NCBI RefSeq assembly: GCF_018069705.1
Contig: NZ_CP072943.1
Location: 1,229,260-1,293,259 of the forward strand
Source of the DNA: Aminithiophilus ramosus
GTDB lineage: Bacteria > Synergistota > Synergistia > Synergistales > Aminithiophilaceae
Length of the DNA: 64,000 nucleotides
Direction of reading: 5' to 3'
The notes beneath the pieces are model-generated. The model did not search any database, had not been told where the DNA came from, and was given only the letters and a program-made list of their open reading frames with translations. Positions 42,598-50,592 of this stretch are shown piece by piece (the stretch's first letter is position 1; every line of letters begins with the position of its first letter). The position numbers were made by a program, and so were the translations under genes.

Positions 42598-44768
42598 CGC
42601 TCTCCCCCCTCGTTCTGACGCCACGCGCCTCTGTGGGCGATCATCCAGGACTGGGAGTCGAAAGGGGCCTCGCCGGGAGAGGGAAGGATCCGTTCGTAGC
42701 TCCCGTCGGGCAGGAGGCGGCTCAACCCCTTCGTGTCGTCGAGGTGGGCGGCCATGACCGTCTCCATGATGGCCTTCCGCACCGAAGGCGACTCGACGGG
42801 GAAGAGAATTTCGACGCGGCGGTCCAGGTTGCGGGGCATGAGATCGGCGCTGCCCATGAAAAGCTCCTCGTCGCCGCCGTTGCGGAAGTAGTAGAGCCGG
42901 GCGTGCTCGAGGAAGCGCCCGACGAGGGAGGTGACGCGGATCGTCTCGCTCACCCCGGCGAGACCGGGCCGGAGACAGCAGATGCCCCGGACCTGAAGGT
43001 CGATGGGAACCCCGGCCCGTGAGGCCTCGTAGAGGGCCTCGATGCAGGCCCGGTCGACGAGCTGGTTCATCTTCATGACGATGCGCCCCCCTCCCTGGAG
43101 GCGGTGCTGCTCGGCCTCGCGGGCGATGCGGCTCACGAGGGCCTCGCGCATGTTCCCCGGAGCGACGAGGAGGCGGCGGTACTCCTTCTTGCGGGAATAA
43201 CCCGTCAGGGCGTTGAAGAGATCGGCCACATCGGCCGCCAGCTCCTCCCGGACGGAGAGGAGGGCGAAGTCGCTGTAGAGCGTCGTCGTCACGTGGTTGT
43301 AATTGCCCGTGCCGAGATGGACGTAGGAGCGCAGCCCCTCCTCCTCTCTCCTGATGATGAGGCACATCTTGGCGTGGGTCTTGAGTCCCACGAGGCCGTA
43401 GACGACGTGAACGCCCGCCTGCTCCAGGGCTCTGGCCCAGGAGATGTTGTGCTCCTCGTCGAAACGGGCCTTGAGCTCCACCAGAGCCGTCACCTGCTTG
43501 CCCATGGTGCGGGCCTCCATGAGGGCCTCGACGAGGGGAGAGCCGGGACCGACGCGGTAGAGGGTCATCTTGATGGCCAGCACGTCGGGATCTTTCGCCG
43601 CCCGGCGGATGAGATCGACGACGGGGACGAAGCTGTCGTAGGGATGGTAGAGCAGAATGTCCCCCTCGGCGACGGCCCCGAAAGGATCGTCTCCGCAGAG
43701 GGATCGGGCCGGAAGGGGAAGGAAGGGCTCGTCCTTGAGGTCGGGCCTCTCGAGGCGGGCCAGGCGGCTCAGGGAGGCCAGATCGAGATGGTCGGGCGCC
43801 CGGTAGATCTGAAATGGCGTCAGCTCCAGGCGGGAGAGGAGAAACTGCAACTCCGCCTCGGGCATGGCCGGCGTGACCTCGAGGCGCACCGAAGGGCCGA
43901 AGCGGCGCTGCTCCAGGCCGACCTGGACGGCCGTCAGCAGGTCCGAGCCCTCGTCCTCCTGAAGTTCCATGTCGGCGTTGCGCGTGACCCGGAAGGGATA
44001 GGCCCCCTCGATGCGGTGGCCGGGAAAGAGGCTCTGGAGATTGGCCGCCACGATATCCTCGAGCCAGACGAAATCGCCCCGGGCACGTCCCCTCTCGGCC
44101 AGGGCCGGCGAGGCCTCGCCCCGGCCGAAGGGGATGGGAAGAAGGCGAGAAATGACGCGGGGAATCTTGAGGCGGACGTAGCGCTTCCCCACGGCCGAAT
44201 CGTCGAGGACGACGAGGAGGTTGACGCTCAGATTGGAGATGAGGGGGAAGGGACGTCCCGGATCGACGGCCTGAGGCGTCAGGATGGGGAAGATCTCCCG
44301 GCGGAAATACCCCTCCAGGAGGCGACGGGCTCCCTCGTCGACATCGGCGTATTCGAGGAGCCGCACCTTCCGGCCGGCCAGGCCCGGAAGAAGGACCTCC
44401 CGCCAGCAGCCGTAGGCCCTGTCGAGAAGGGGGACGAGTCGCTGACGCAGAAGGGCCAGCTGACGGACGGGCGTCATGCCGTCGGGAGGCAGGACGAGGG
44501 CCCCCATCTCGACCTGGCGGTGCAGGCCCGAAACGCGGATCATGAAAAATTCGTCGAGATTGGCGAAGAAAATGGAGAGGAACTTGACTCTCTCCAAAAG
44601 GGGAGTCTCCTCCCTGAGGGCCTCGTCGAGGACTCGGGAGTTGAAGGCGAGCCAACTCAGCTCGCGGTTGAAGAAGAGCGCCCTGTCTCGGAAAAGGGCC
44701 TTTTCGACGCCCTTTTCGGGGGATAAGGGCTCTTTCCCCTTGCTTTCCCCCTCAAAGATTTTAGCCAT
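42594..44768 (-). CDS. ppk: Polyphosphate kinase (PPK1)
   Basis: 724 residues. N-terminal domain FFNRELSWLAFNSRVLDEAL and LDEFFMIRVSGL, middle domain, and the phospholipase-D-like catalytic domains with the autophosphorylated His in LVGLKTHAKMCLIIRR and GNYNHVTTTLYSDFALLSVR. Makes polyphosphate from ATP. Start ATG 44768 with GGGAGG upstream; the longer frame begins in the promoter region. First gene of ppk-CHAD-phosphoesterase/HD-ppx, in which every junction overlaps. Confidence 0.96.
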   Translation of the reverse strand: MAKIFEGESKGKEPLSPEKGVEKALFRDRALFFNRELSWLAFNSRVLDEALREETPLLERVKFLSIFFANLDEFFMIRVSGLHRQVEMGALVLPPDGMTPVRQLALLRQRLVPLLDRAYGCWREVLLPGLAGRKVRLLEYADVDEGARRLLEGYFRREIFPILTPQAVDPGRPFPLISNLSVNLLVVLDDSAVGKRYVRLKIPRVISRLLPIPFGRGEASPALAERGRARGDFVWLEDIVAANLQSLFPGHRIEGAYPFRVTRNADMELQEDEGSDLLTAVQVGLEQRRFGPSVRLEVTPAMPEAELQFLLSRLELTPFQIYRAPDHLDLASLSRLARLERPDLKDEPFLPLPARSLCGDDPFGAVAEGDILLYHPYDSFVPVVDLIRRAAKDPDVLAIKMTLYRVGPGSPLVEALMEARTMGKQVTALVELKARFDEEHNISWARALEQAGVHVVYGLVGLKTHAKMCLIIRREEEGLRSYVHLGTGNYNHVTTTLYSDFALLSVREELAADVADLFNALTGYSRKKEYRRLLVAPGNMREALVSRIAREAEQHRLQGGGRIVMKMNQLVDRACIEALYEASRAGVPIDLQVRGICCLRPGLAGVSETIRVTSLVGRFLEHARLYYFRNGGDEELFMGSADLMPRNLDRRVEILFPVESPSVRKAIMETVMAAHLDDTKGLSRLLPDGSYERILPSPGEAPFDSQSWMIAHRGAWRQNEGGER

Positions 44769-44825
44769 GACCTGGAGAACCTCCCTCCGAGCTCGCAAAA
44801 AGCGACTCCGACGCCGTCTAAAACT

Positions 44826-44855
44826 ATCATATTCGACGTTACGGAAAAGTTACAG
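44826..44855 (-). promoter_or_regulatory. Pho-box-like direct repeat and -10 upstream of ppk
   Basis: Minus strand CTGTAACTTTTCCGTAAC: two 7-base units (CTGTAAC, CCGTAAC) separated by four bases, the spacing of PhoB boxes, followed six bases later by TATGAT (44826-44831). Suggests phosphate-starvation control, though the heptads differ from the E. coli consensus. Confidence 0.45.
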
Positions 44856-44914
44856 TTCCGATCGTCCTTGATCCGTCCTCCCTCGTGCTATGATCCCTTC
44901 GGAGGTGTATCGCC

Positions 44915-45694
44915 ATGATAGGAAAAGGTTCCACTAAAAAGGGCGACTTTCGGGACTGGTTCGTCTCCTTCGTCGGCTCCTACGAAGAAGAGGGACGACT
45001 TCATCCCCTGCTGGAGCTGAAACGGGATCACAGCCTCCGCGTCGCCGCCCTGGCCCGGCAGATCGCCGGAGAGATCGGAACCGACGTCGAGGAGGCCGAG
45101 GCCGTGGGGCTCCTCCACGACGCGGGACGCTTCCCCCAGTACCGCGACTACGGGACCTTCTACGACGCCCTCTCCGTCGATCACGGATGTCTGGGCCGGA
45201 CCGTCATCGAAGGGGCTCTGGACAGGGGAGAGCTCGCCCTCGACGGCAAGCTGCGCCTTCCCCTATTGACGGCCGTCGAACACCACAACGCCCTGGCCCT
45301 GCCCGAGGGCCTCGACGGAACGGCCCTCGTCCTCGCCTCCCTGGTCCGCGACGCCGACAAGGTCGACATCTTCTCCGTCGTCCGCCACTGGTTCGAGGCC
45401 GGACGGGCCGGAGAACTCCTCCCCCGTCTGGAGCCGGAAGGGAACCTCTCTCCGGGGCTGCTGGAGGAGTGGGACCGAGAGGGACGCCTGACCCACCGCC
45501 ATATCCGGACCCTCTCCGACTTCCTCGTCCTCCAGCTCTCCTGGATCGACGACGTCAACTACGCCCCCGCCCTGGCCCTGCTCGTGGAGCGGGGCAATCT
45601 GGACTGGATCGCCGCCCGATTGCCCGACGAGGGACGGACCGTCGCCCTCGGGACCGTCGAGCGGGCCCGATCGCGTATCGCCGGGACCTTCTGA
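44915..45694 (+). CDS. HD-domain phosphohydrolase
   Basis: 259 residues, cytoplasmic. Metal-binding HD signature: HSLRVAALARQIAGEIG, GLLHDAGRFPQYRDYGTFYD, AVEHHNALALPEGLDG and RDADKVDIFSVVRHWFE. ATG 44915 after GGAGG. Divergent from ppk. The substrate (nucleotide or cyclic nucleotide) cannot be inferred. Confidence 0.88.
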   Translation: MIGKGSTKKGDFRDWFVSFVGSYEEEGRLHPLLELKRDHSLRVAALARQIAGEIGTDVEEAEAVGLLHDAGRFPQYRDYGTFYDALSVDHGCLGRTVIEGALDRGELALDGKLRLPLLTAVEHHNALALPEGLDGTALVLASLVRDADKVDIFSVVRHWFEAGRAGELLPRLEPEGNLSPGLLEEWDREGRLTHRHIRTLSDFLVLQLSWIDDVNYAPALALLVERGNLDWIAARLPDEGRTVALGTVERARSRIAGTF

Positions 45695-45708
45695 GAGGGG
45701 CGGCGACC

Positions 45709-47007
45709 ATGCCTCAGGGCGCTCTTTTCAGCCTCCTCGTCCTCTTCCTCCTGCTGTTCATCCTCTCGGCCTTTTTCGCCGCCGCCGAGACGGCCTACTC
45801 GGGCATCAACAAGATCAGGATGAAGCGCTTCGTCGAAGAGGGGCGTCCCGGCTCCCCGAGGGCCCTGGAGCTGACGCGCGACTTCAACCGCACCCTTTCG
45901 ACGGTCCTCATCGGCGGCAACATCGTCGACATCGTCATGACGGCCCTGGCCACGGCCATCCTGACCTCTCTCTTCGGGGCCATGGGCGCCGTCTACTCGA
46001 CGGTCCTCATGACGATCCTCATCATCCTCTTCGGCGAAATCCTCCCCAAGGCCTTCGTCAAGGACCGCTCCGAGGAGTTCGCCCTCTCGGCGGCGACCCC
46101 CCTGGGCTGGCTCGTCACCCTCTTCCGCCCCTTCACCTGGTTCACCCTCGAACTCTCGCGCCTCATCCGGCGCTGGACTCCGGGACCGTCCGACAACCTC
46201 CCCAGCGTCACCCACGACGAACTCCTCTCCATCGTCGACTCCATGAACGGCGAGGGCGTCCTCCCCAGAGCCGAGAGGGAGCTCATCGAAAACGCCATCA
46301 ACTTCAACGAGCTGGAGGTCTGGGAGATCCAGACGCCCCGCGTCGACCTCTTCGCCCTCAACGTCCGGGAGCCCCTCGAGAACGTCCGCAACCTCCTCGT
46401 CAAGAACCACTACTCCCGCGTCCCCGTCTACGAGGGGACGGTGGACAACATCGTCGGCTTCCTCAACGAAAAGGACTTCCTTTCCCGCTGGGGCCAGGGA
46501 GAGGCCTTCGAGCTCAAAGCCATCCTCACCCGCCCCCTCCTCATCGCCGGCAGCGCCAGCCTCATGGACGCCTTCCGCATCCTCCAGAAATCGCGGAGCC
46601 ACATGGCCGTCGTCCTCGACGAGTACGGCGGAACGTCGGGCATCATCACCATGGAGGACATCCTCGAAGAACTCGTGGGCGACATCTACGACGAACACGA
46701 CGACATCAAGGAGTACTTCACCCAGGTCGAGGAAAATGTCTTCCTCGTCAACGCCGAGGCCTACCTGGAGGAGCTTTTCGTCAAATTCCTCCATCGCCCC
46801 TGCCCCGAAAGCGAATCGAGCACCTTCGGCGGCTGGCTCCTGGAGCAGTTCACCATCCTCCCCGAGGCGGGCGCCTCCGTCCGCTGGGAGGACCTCACCT
46901 TCCAGATCGTCAAGGTTGCCGGCCAGAGGATCCAGAAGATCCGCATCATCAGAGAAAGACGGAACGACGGGGGGGAAGAGGCCGGGAGCCCGTCGGAGAC
47001 GCGCTGA
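45709..47007 (+). CDS. CNNM/CorC-type membrane protein (hemolysin-like)
   Basis: 432 residues: DUF21 membrane domain with four helices (about 1-140; FFAAAETAYSGINKIRMKRF), two CBS domains (IQTPRVDLFALNVREPLENV; AILTRPLLIAGSASLMDAFR, VVLDEYGGTSGIITMEDILE) and a CorC_HlyC C-terminal domain. Family members export or sense Mg2+/Co2+. ATG 45709, 15 bases after the HD gene stop, so likely co-transcribed with it. Confidence 0.93.
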   Translation: MPQGALFSLLVLFLLLFILSAFFAAAETAYSGINKIRMKRFVEEGRPGSPRALELTRDFNRTLSTVLIGGNIVDIVMTALATAILTSLFGAMGAVYSTVLMTILIILFGEILPKAFVKDRSEEFALSAATPLGWLVTLFRPFTWFTLELSRLIRRWTPGPSDNLPSVTHDELLSIVDSMNGEGVLPRAERELIENAINFNELEVWEIQTPRVDLFALNVREPLENVRNLLVKNHYSRVPVYEGTVDNIVGFLNEKDFLSRWGQGEAFELKAILTRPLLIAGSASLMDAFRILQKSRSHMAVVLDEYGGTSGIITMEDILEELVGDIYDEHDDIKEYFTQVEENVFLVNAEAYLEELFVKFLHRPCPESESSTFGGWLLEQFTILPEAGASVRWEDLTFQIVKVAGQRIQKIRIIRERRNDGGEEAGSPSETR

Positions 47008-47070
47008 CAGGAGGACGACAGGATCGCCCCGAAAGAGACTCAGCGGGGCGGGATCTCCCGATCCCGAGGG

Positions 47071-47099
47071 TTGACAGGGGATGTCAAATTAGGTATTAT
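47071..47099 (+). promoter_or_regulatory. Promoter of the Rrf2 group with palindromic -35 region
   Basis: TTGACA, 17-base spacer, TATTAT. The -35 is the left arm of a perfect inverted repeat TTGACA-GGGGA-TGTCAA (47071-47087), a likely operator, probably for the Rrf2 protein itself. Confidence 0.75.
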
Positions 47100-47131
47100 G
47101 GTTCCGAAATACGTAATAAGGAGGCAAGCCC

Positions 47132-47551
47132 ATGAGTTCCGTCATCGCTTTTTCCGAGGCCGCCTCTCTGGCCCTTCACAGCATGGCCGTCATCGCCCGC
47201 GAGAAGGAACTCCCCGTCTCCCTGACGCGCATCACGACGTCGACGGGCGTCTCGTCGACGCACCTGGCCAAGGTTCTCCAACGCCTCGTCAAGGCCGGGC
47301 TGCTCCTTTCCACCAGGGGCCCCAAGGGAGGCTTCGAGACCGCCCGCCCCCTCGAGGCCATATCGCTCCTCGATATCTACGAGGCCATCGAGGGACCGAT
47401 GGAGGTCCGTTCCTGCCTCTTTTCCTCCGGGAGCTGCCCTTTCGGATTCGACAGGTGCCTCTTCGGAAACCTCCTGGACGAGACGAACCGGACCTTCCGC
47501 GACTACCTGGCTGCCACGACCCTGGACCGACTGACGAGAGAAGGAGCATGA
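47132..47551 (+). CDS. Rrf2-family Fe-S transcriptional regulator
   Basis: 139 residues: winged helix-turn-helix (VSSTHLAKVLQRLVKAGLLL, STRGPKGGF) and three cysteines in SCLFSSGSCPFGFDRCLF, the cluster-binding pattern of NsrR/IscR-type sensors. Start ATG 47132 after AAGGAGGC. Next to a ferredoxin-like protein and hcp, so a sensor of NO or Fe-S status is likely (inference). Confidence 0.92.
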   Translation: MSSVIAFSEAASLALHSMAVIAREKELPVSLTRITTSTGVSSTHLAKVLQRLVKAGLLLSTRGPKGGFETARPLEAISLLDIYEAIEGPMEVRSCLFSSGSCPFGFDRCLFGNLLDETNRTFRDYLAATTLDRLTREGA

Positions 47552-47553
47552 CC

Positions 47554-48339
47554 ATGGAGAAAAGAAAAGAGCAGCGCAAAATCATCGTCATCGACGAGAA
47601 GAAGTGCGACGGCTGCGGCCTCTGCGCGACGGCCTGCCACGAGGGGGCCATCGCCGTCATCGACGGCAAGGCCCGGCTGGTGAGCGAGTCCTACTGCGAC
47701 GGCCTGGGCGACTGCATCGGCGAGTGTCCTCAGGGGGCCATCTCTTTCGAGACCCGCGAGGCGGAAAGCTACGACGAGGAGGCCGTCAGACGCCGCGCCG
47801 CCCGCGATCCCCTGCCCTGCGGCTGTCCCGGAACGGCCACCCGGACCCTGGGATGCCCCGGAACGGCCTCCCGCGAACTCGAAAGGGCTCAGGCGGAGGC
47901 GACGGGATCGCTGCCCTCCGGTTCTTCGGCCGCCGCCCGACCTTCGAGGCTGCACAACTGGCCCACGCAGCTCAGGCTCGTCCCCCTGAGCGCCCCTTAC
48001 CTGAAGGGAGCCGACGTCGTTCTGGCCTCGGACTGCTCCCCCTTCGCCTTCGCCTCCTTTCACGAGACCTTTCTCGGCGAGGGAAAAGTCCTTCTCAATG
48101 CCTGCCCCAAGCTGGACGACAGCGAGGCCTACCGGGTCAAACTGGCTCAGATGATCGAGACGGCCGGTCTCGCGTCGATCCACGTCGTCCGCATGGAAGT
48201 TCCCTGTTGCGGCGGCCTGGCCCGTCTCGTCGAGGCGGCCGTCTCCGAGGCCCGGCGGCCCCTAAAAGTCCGGGTGACGACCCTCTCCGTCGAGGGCGAA
48301 ATTCTCTCCGACGAGACGGTCCGCCATCACTTCTCCTGA
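47554..48339 (+). CDS. 4Fe-4S ferredoxin-domain protein linked to hcp
   Basis: 261 residues. N-terminal ferredoxin domain (CDGCGLCATACHEGA, then CDGLGDCIGECPQGA), an unusual repeat CGCPGT/GCPGT at about residues 90-105, and a C-terminal thiol-rich domain with DCSPFAFASFHE, NACPKLDD and PCCGGLARLVEA. Probably an electron carrier or redox partner of the hybrid-cluster protein. Two ATGs are possible (47548 overlapping the Rrf2 stop, or 47554); AAGGAG is better spaced for 47554. Confidence 0.88.
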   Translation: MEKRKEQRKIIVIDEKKCDGCGLCATACHEGAIAVIDGKARLVSESYCDGLGDCIGECPQGAISFETREAESYDEEAVRRRAARDPLPCGCPGTATRTLGCPGTASRELERAQAEATGSLPSGSSAAARPSRLHNWPTQLRLVPLSAPYLKGADVVLASDCSPFAFASFHETFLGEGKVLLNACPKLDDSEAYRVKLAQMIETAGLASIHVVRMEVPCCGGLARLVEAAVSEARRPLKVRVTTLSVEGEILSDETVRHHFS

Positions 48340-48397
48340 AAGGTCGTGATGCTATAATTACAGATAACTCTTTTTTCAAAAAATAAAACCCTTGGGA

Positions 48398-48421
48398 ACA
48401 GGTCGCCGGGGGGCGACCTGT
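48398..48421 (+). promoter_or_regulatory. Perfect hairpin in the hcp leader
   Basis: 10-bp stem ACAGGTCGCC/GGCGACCTGT with GGGG loop, directly before GGGAGGAAC. A TATAAT about 45 bases upstream (48353-48358) suggests it lies in the hcp 5' leader, where it could stabilise or regulate the message; it may alternatively end the upstream transcript. Confidence 0.6.
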
Positions 48422-48459
48422 CGGGAGGAACTTCTGTGAAGAGGGAAGGGGATGAAAGA

Positions 48460-50106
48460 ATGTTTTGTTATCAGTGCGAACAGACGGCAAGGGGTACGGG
48501 GTGCACCGCTTTCGGCGTCTGCGGCAAGAGTCCCGAGGTGGCCGACCTCCAGGACCTTCTGATCTACGCCGCCAAGGGCATCTCCATGTACGCCCATCGG
48601 GCCCGCCTGCTGGGCTCGCGGGATCGGGAAATCGACCTTTTCGTCGTCGAAGCCCTCTTCACGACCGTCACCAACGTCAATTTCGACGAAGACCGCCTCG
48701 TCTCCCTCCTCGCCCGGGCCGAGACCGTCCGAAACCGGGCCCGCGATCTCTACGAAGCGGCCTGCCGCGAGGCGGGCCAAGAGGCGGAGGCTCTCGGCGG
48801 ACCGGCCTCCTTCGCCTTCGCCGCCGCCAAGGAAGCCCTGATCGACCAGGGCGGAAAAGTCACGCCCGAGAGGGGGGCCGAAAGACACGGTGACGTCGTC
48901 CAGGGCCTTCACGACCTTGTCCTTCTCAGTCTCAAGGGAAGCGCCGCCTACGCCGACCACGCCCAGGTCCTGGGGCAGGAGGACGACGCCGTCTACGCCT
49001 TCTTCCACGAGTTCCTCGACTTCCTGAGCCGCGACGCGCTGTCCGTCGACGACCTCGTCGGCAAGGCCCTCGAGGCGGGCAAGTGGAACATCCGCGTCAT
49101 GGAGCTTCTCGACGCCGCCAACACGGGAACCTACGGCCATCCCGTCCCCACGCCCGTCCGCGTGACGCCCCTGGCCGGCAAGGCCATCCTCGTCTCGGGC
49201 CACGACCTGAAGGACCTGGAGCTTATCCTCAAACAGACCGAGGGCAAGGGAATCAACATCTACACCCACGGAGAGATGCTCCCCTGCCACGGCTACCCTG
49301 AACTGAAAAAATACGGCCACCTCGCCGGCAATTACGGCGGAGCCTGGCAGGATCAGCGCGAGGAGTTCGACGCCTTCCCCGGCGCCATCGTGATGACGAC
49401 GAACTGCATCCAGAAGCCGAAGGATTCCTACAAGGATCGGATCTTCACGACGGGCCTCGTGGCCTGGCCCGGCGTGACCCACATCGGCCCCGACAAGGAC
49501 TTCTCGCCCGCCGTCGAGGCCGCCCTGGCCGCCCCGGGCTTCGAGAAGGACGAGCCGGAGAAGACGATTCTCGTCGGCTTCGGCCGCAACGCCGTCCTCG
49601 GCGCAGCCGACAAGGTCGTCGAGCTCGTCAGGGCCGGCAAGATCCGCCACTTCTTCCTCATCGGCGGCTGCGACGGGGCCAAGAGCGGCCGCAACTACTA
49701 CACCGACTTCGCCAGGGCCGTCCCCGAGGACTGCGTCATCCTCACCCTGGCCTGCGGCAAGTACCGCTTCAACAAGCTCGATTTCGGCGACATCGAGGGC
49801 ATTCCCCGCCTTCTCGACGTGGGGCAGTGCAACGACGCCTTTTCGGCCGTCAAGATCGCCATGGCCCTGGCCGACGTCTTCGAGACCGACGTCAACGGCC
49901 TGCCCCTTTCGCTCATCCTCTCCTGGTACGAGCAGAAGGCCGTCTGCATTCTCCTTTCCCTCCTCTATCTCGGCGTGAAGGACATCCGCCTCGGTCCCAG
50001 TCTGCCCGCCTTCGTCAAGGCCCCCGTCTTCGAGGTCCTTCAGGAGAAGTTCAACCTTCAGCCCATCGGCTCCGTCGAGGACGATCTCAGGGCCATTCTG
50101 GGCTGA
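48460..50106 (+). CDS. hcp: Hybrid-cluster protein (hydroxylamine reductase/NO-related)
   Basis: 548 residues. The N-terminal cysteines C3, C6, C15 and C21 follow CX2CX8CX5C, the pattern of strict anaerobes. Hybrid-cluster ligands lie in YTHGEMLPCHGYPEL, IVMTTNCIQKP, ILTLACGKYRFNKLDFG and DVGQCNDAFSA. Functions in NO reduction/S-nitrosylation and hydroxylamine reduction. I start at ATG 48460 because the family starts MFCYQCEQ; an upstream GTG at 48436 with GGGAGG is an alternative adding eight residues. Confidence 0.96.
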   Translation: MFCYQCEQTARGTGCTAFGVCGKSPEVADLQDLLIYAAKGISMYAHRARLLGSRDREIDLFVVEALFTTVTNVNFDEDRLVSLLARAETVRNRARDLYEAACREAGQEAEALGGPASFAFAAAKEALIDQGGKVTPERGAERHGDVVQGLHDLVLLSLKGSAAYADHAQVLGQEDDAVYAFFHEFLDFLSRDALSVDDLVGKALEAGKWNIRVMELLDAANTGTYGHPVPTPVRVTPLAGKAILVSGHDLKDLELILKQTEGKGINIYTHGEMLPCHGYPELKKYGHLAGNYGGAWQDQREEFDAFPGAIVMTTNCIQKPKDSYKDRIFTTGLVAWPGVTHIGPDKDFSPAVEAALAAPGFEKDEPEKTILVGFGRNAVLGAADKVVELVRAGKIRHFFLIGGCDGAKSGRNYYTDFARAVPEDCVILTLACGKYRFNKLDFGDIEGIPRLLDVGQCNDAFSAVKIAMALADVFETDVNGLPLSLILSWYEQKAVCILLSLLYLGVKDIRLGPSLPAFVKAPVFEVLQEKFNLQPIGSVEDDLRAILG

Positions 50107-50154
50107 CGGCGGACCGACGCGAGGCGCACCGAACCGGAAGGGAGTGAGACGGCG

Positions 50155-50493
50155 ATGGAAACCGCCTCAGGAAAAGGAACCCTCAAAGGCTATGTCCTCG
50201 ATCTCGCCGCCATCGCGACGATCCAGCCCCATGCCATCGTGAGCCGCATCCTCCTCGAAGGCGAGCGGGGCAACGTCACCCTTTTCGCCTTCGACGAGGG
50301 GGAACGCCTGAGCGAGCACAGCGCCCCCTTCGACGTCCTCGTCCAGATCCTCGACGGGAAGATGGAGGTCCGTCTGAAGGACGTCGTCCACGTCCTCTCG
50401 GGGGGCGAGGCCCTCGTCATGCCCGCCGCCATCCCCCACGCCCTGAAGGCGCTGAAGGCGACGAAGATGATCCTCACCATGATCCGCTCCTGA
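50155..50493 (+). CDS. Cupin-domain protein
   Basis: 112-residue single cupin barrel: ERLSEHSAPFDVLVQILDGK and VMPAAIPHALKALKATKMIL. It keeps a His in each of the two cupin motifs. ATG 50155 after GGAAGGGAG, 48 bases downstream of hcp, likely same transcript. Small cupins often follow hcp in anaerobes; function unknown. Confidence 0.9.
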   Translation: METASGKGTLKGYVLDLAAIATIQPHAIVSRILLEGERGNVTLFAFDEGERLSEHSAPFDVLVQILDGKMEVRLKDVVHVLSGGEALVMPAAIPHALKALKATKMILTMIRS

Positions 50494-50505
50494 AAAAAAC
50501 GGCAC

Positions 50506-50548
50506 AGAGCACGAGGAGCGGGGCACCTGACCCCGATCCTCGTGCTCT
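50506..50548. terminator. Bidirectional terminator between cupin and dipeptidase genes
   Basis: 12-bp stem AGAGCACGAGGA/TCCTCGTGCTCT plus an inner GGGG/CCCC, preceded by a run of seven A, serving both convergent transcripts. Confidence 0.8.
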
Positions 50549-50592
50549 TCACGTCCTGCGAAAAAGGGGGAACCCTCGCCGGGGTGCGGCAC

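Noticed and set aside
45187-45708. N-terminal extension of the CorC-type protein
   Set aside because: The upstream part is a shadow of the HD gene; the membrane domain starts at 45709.
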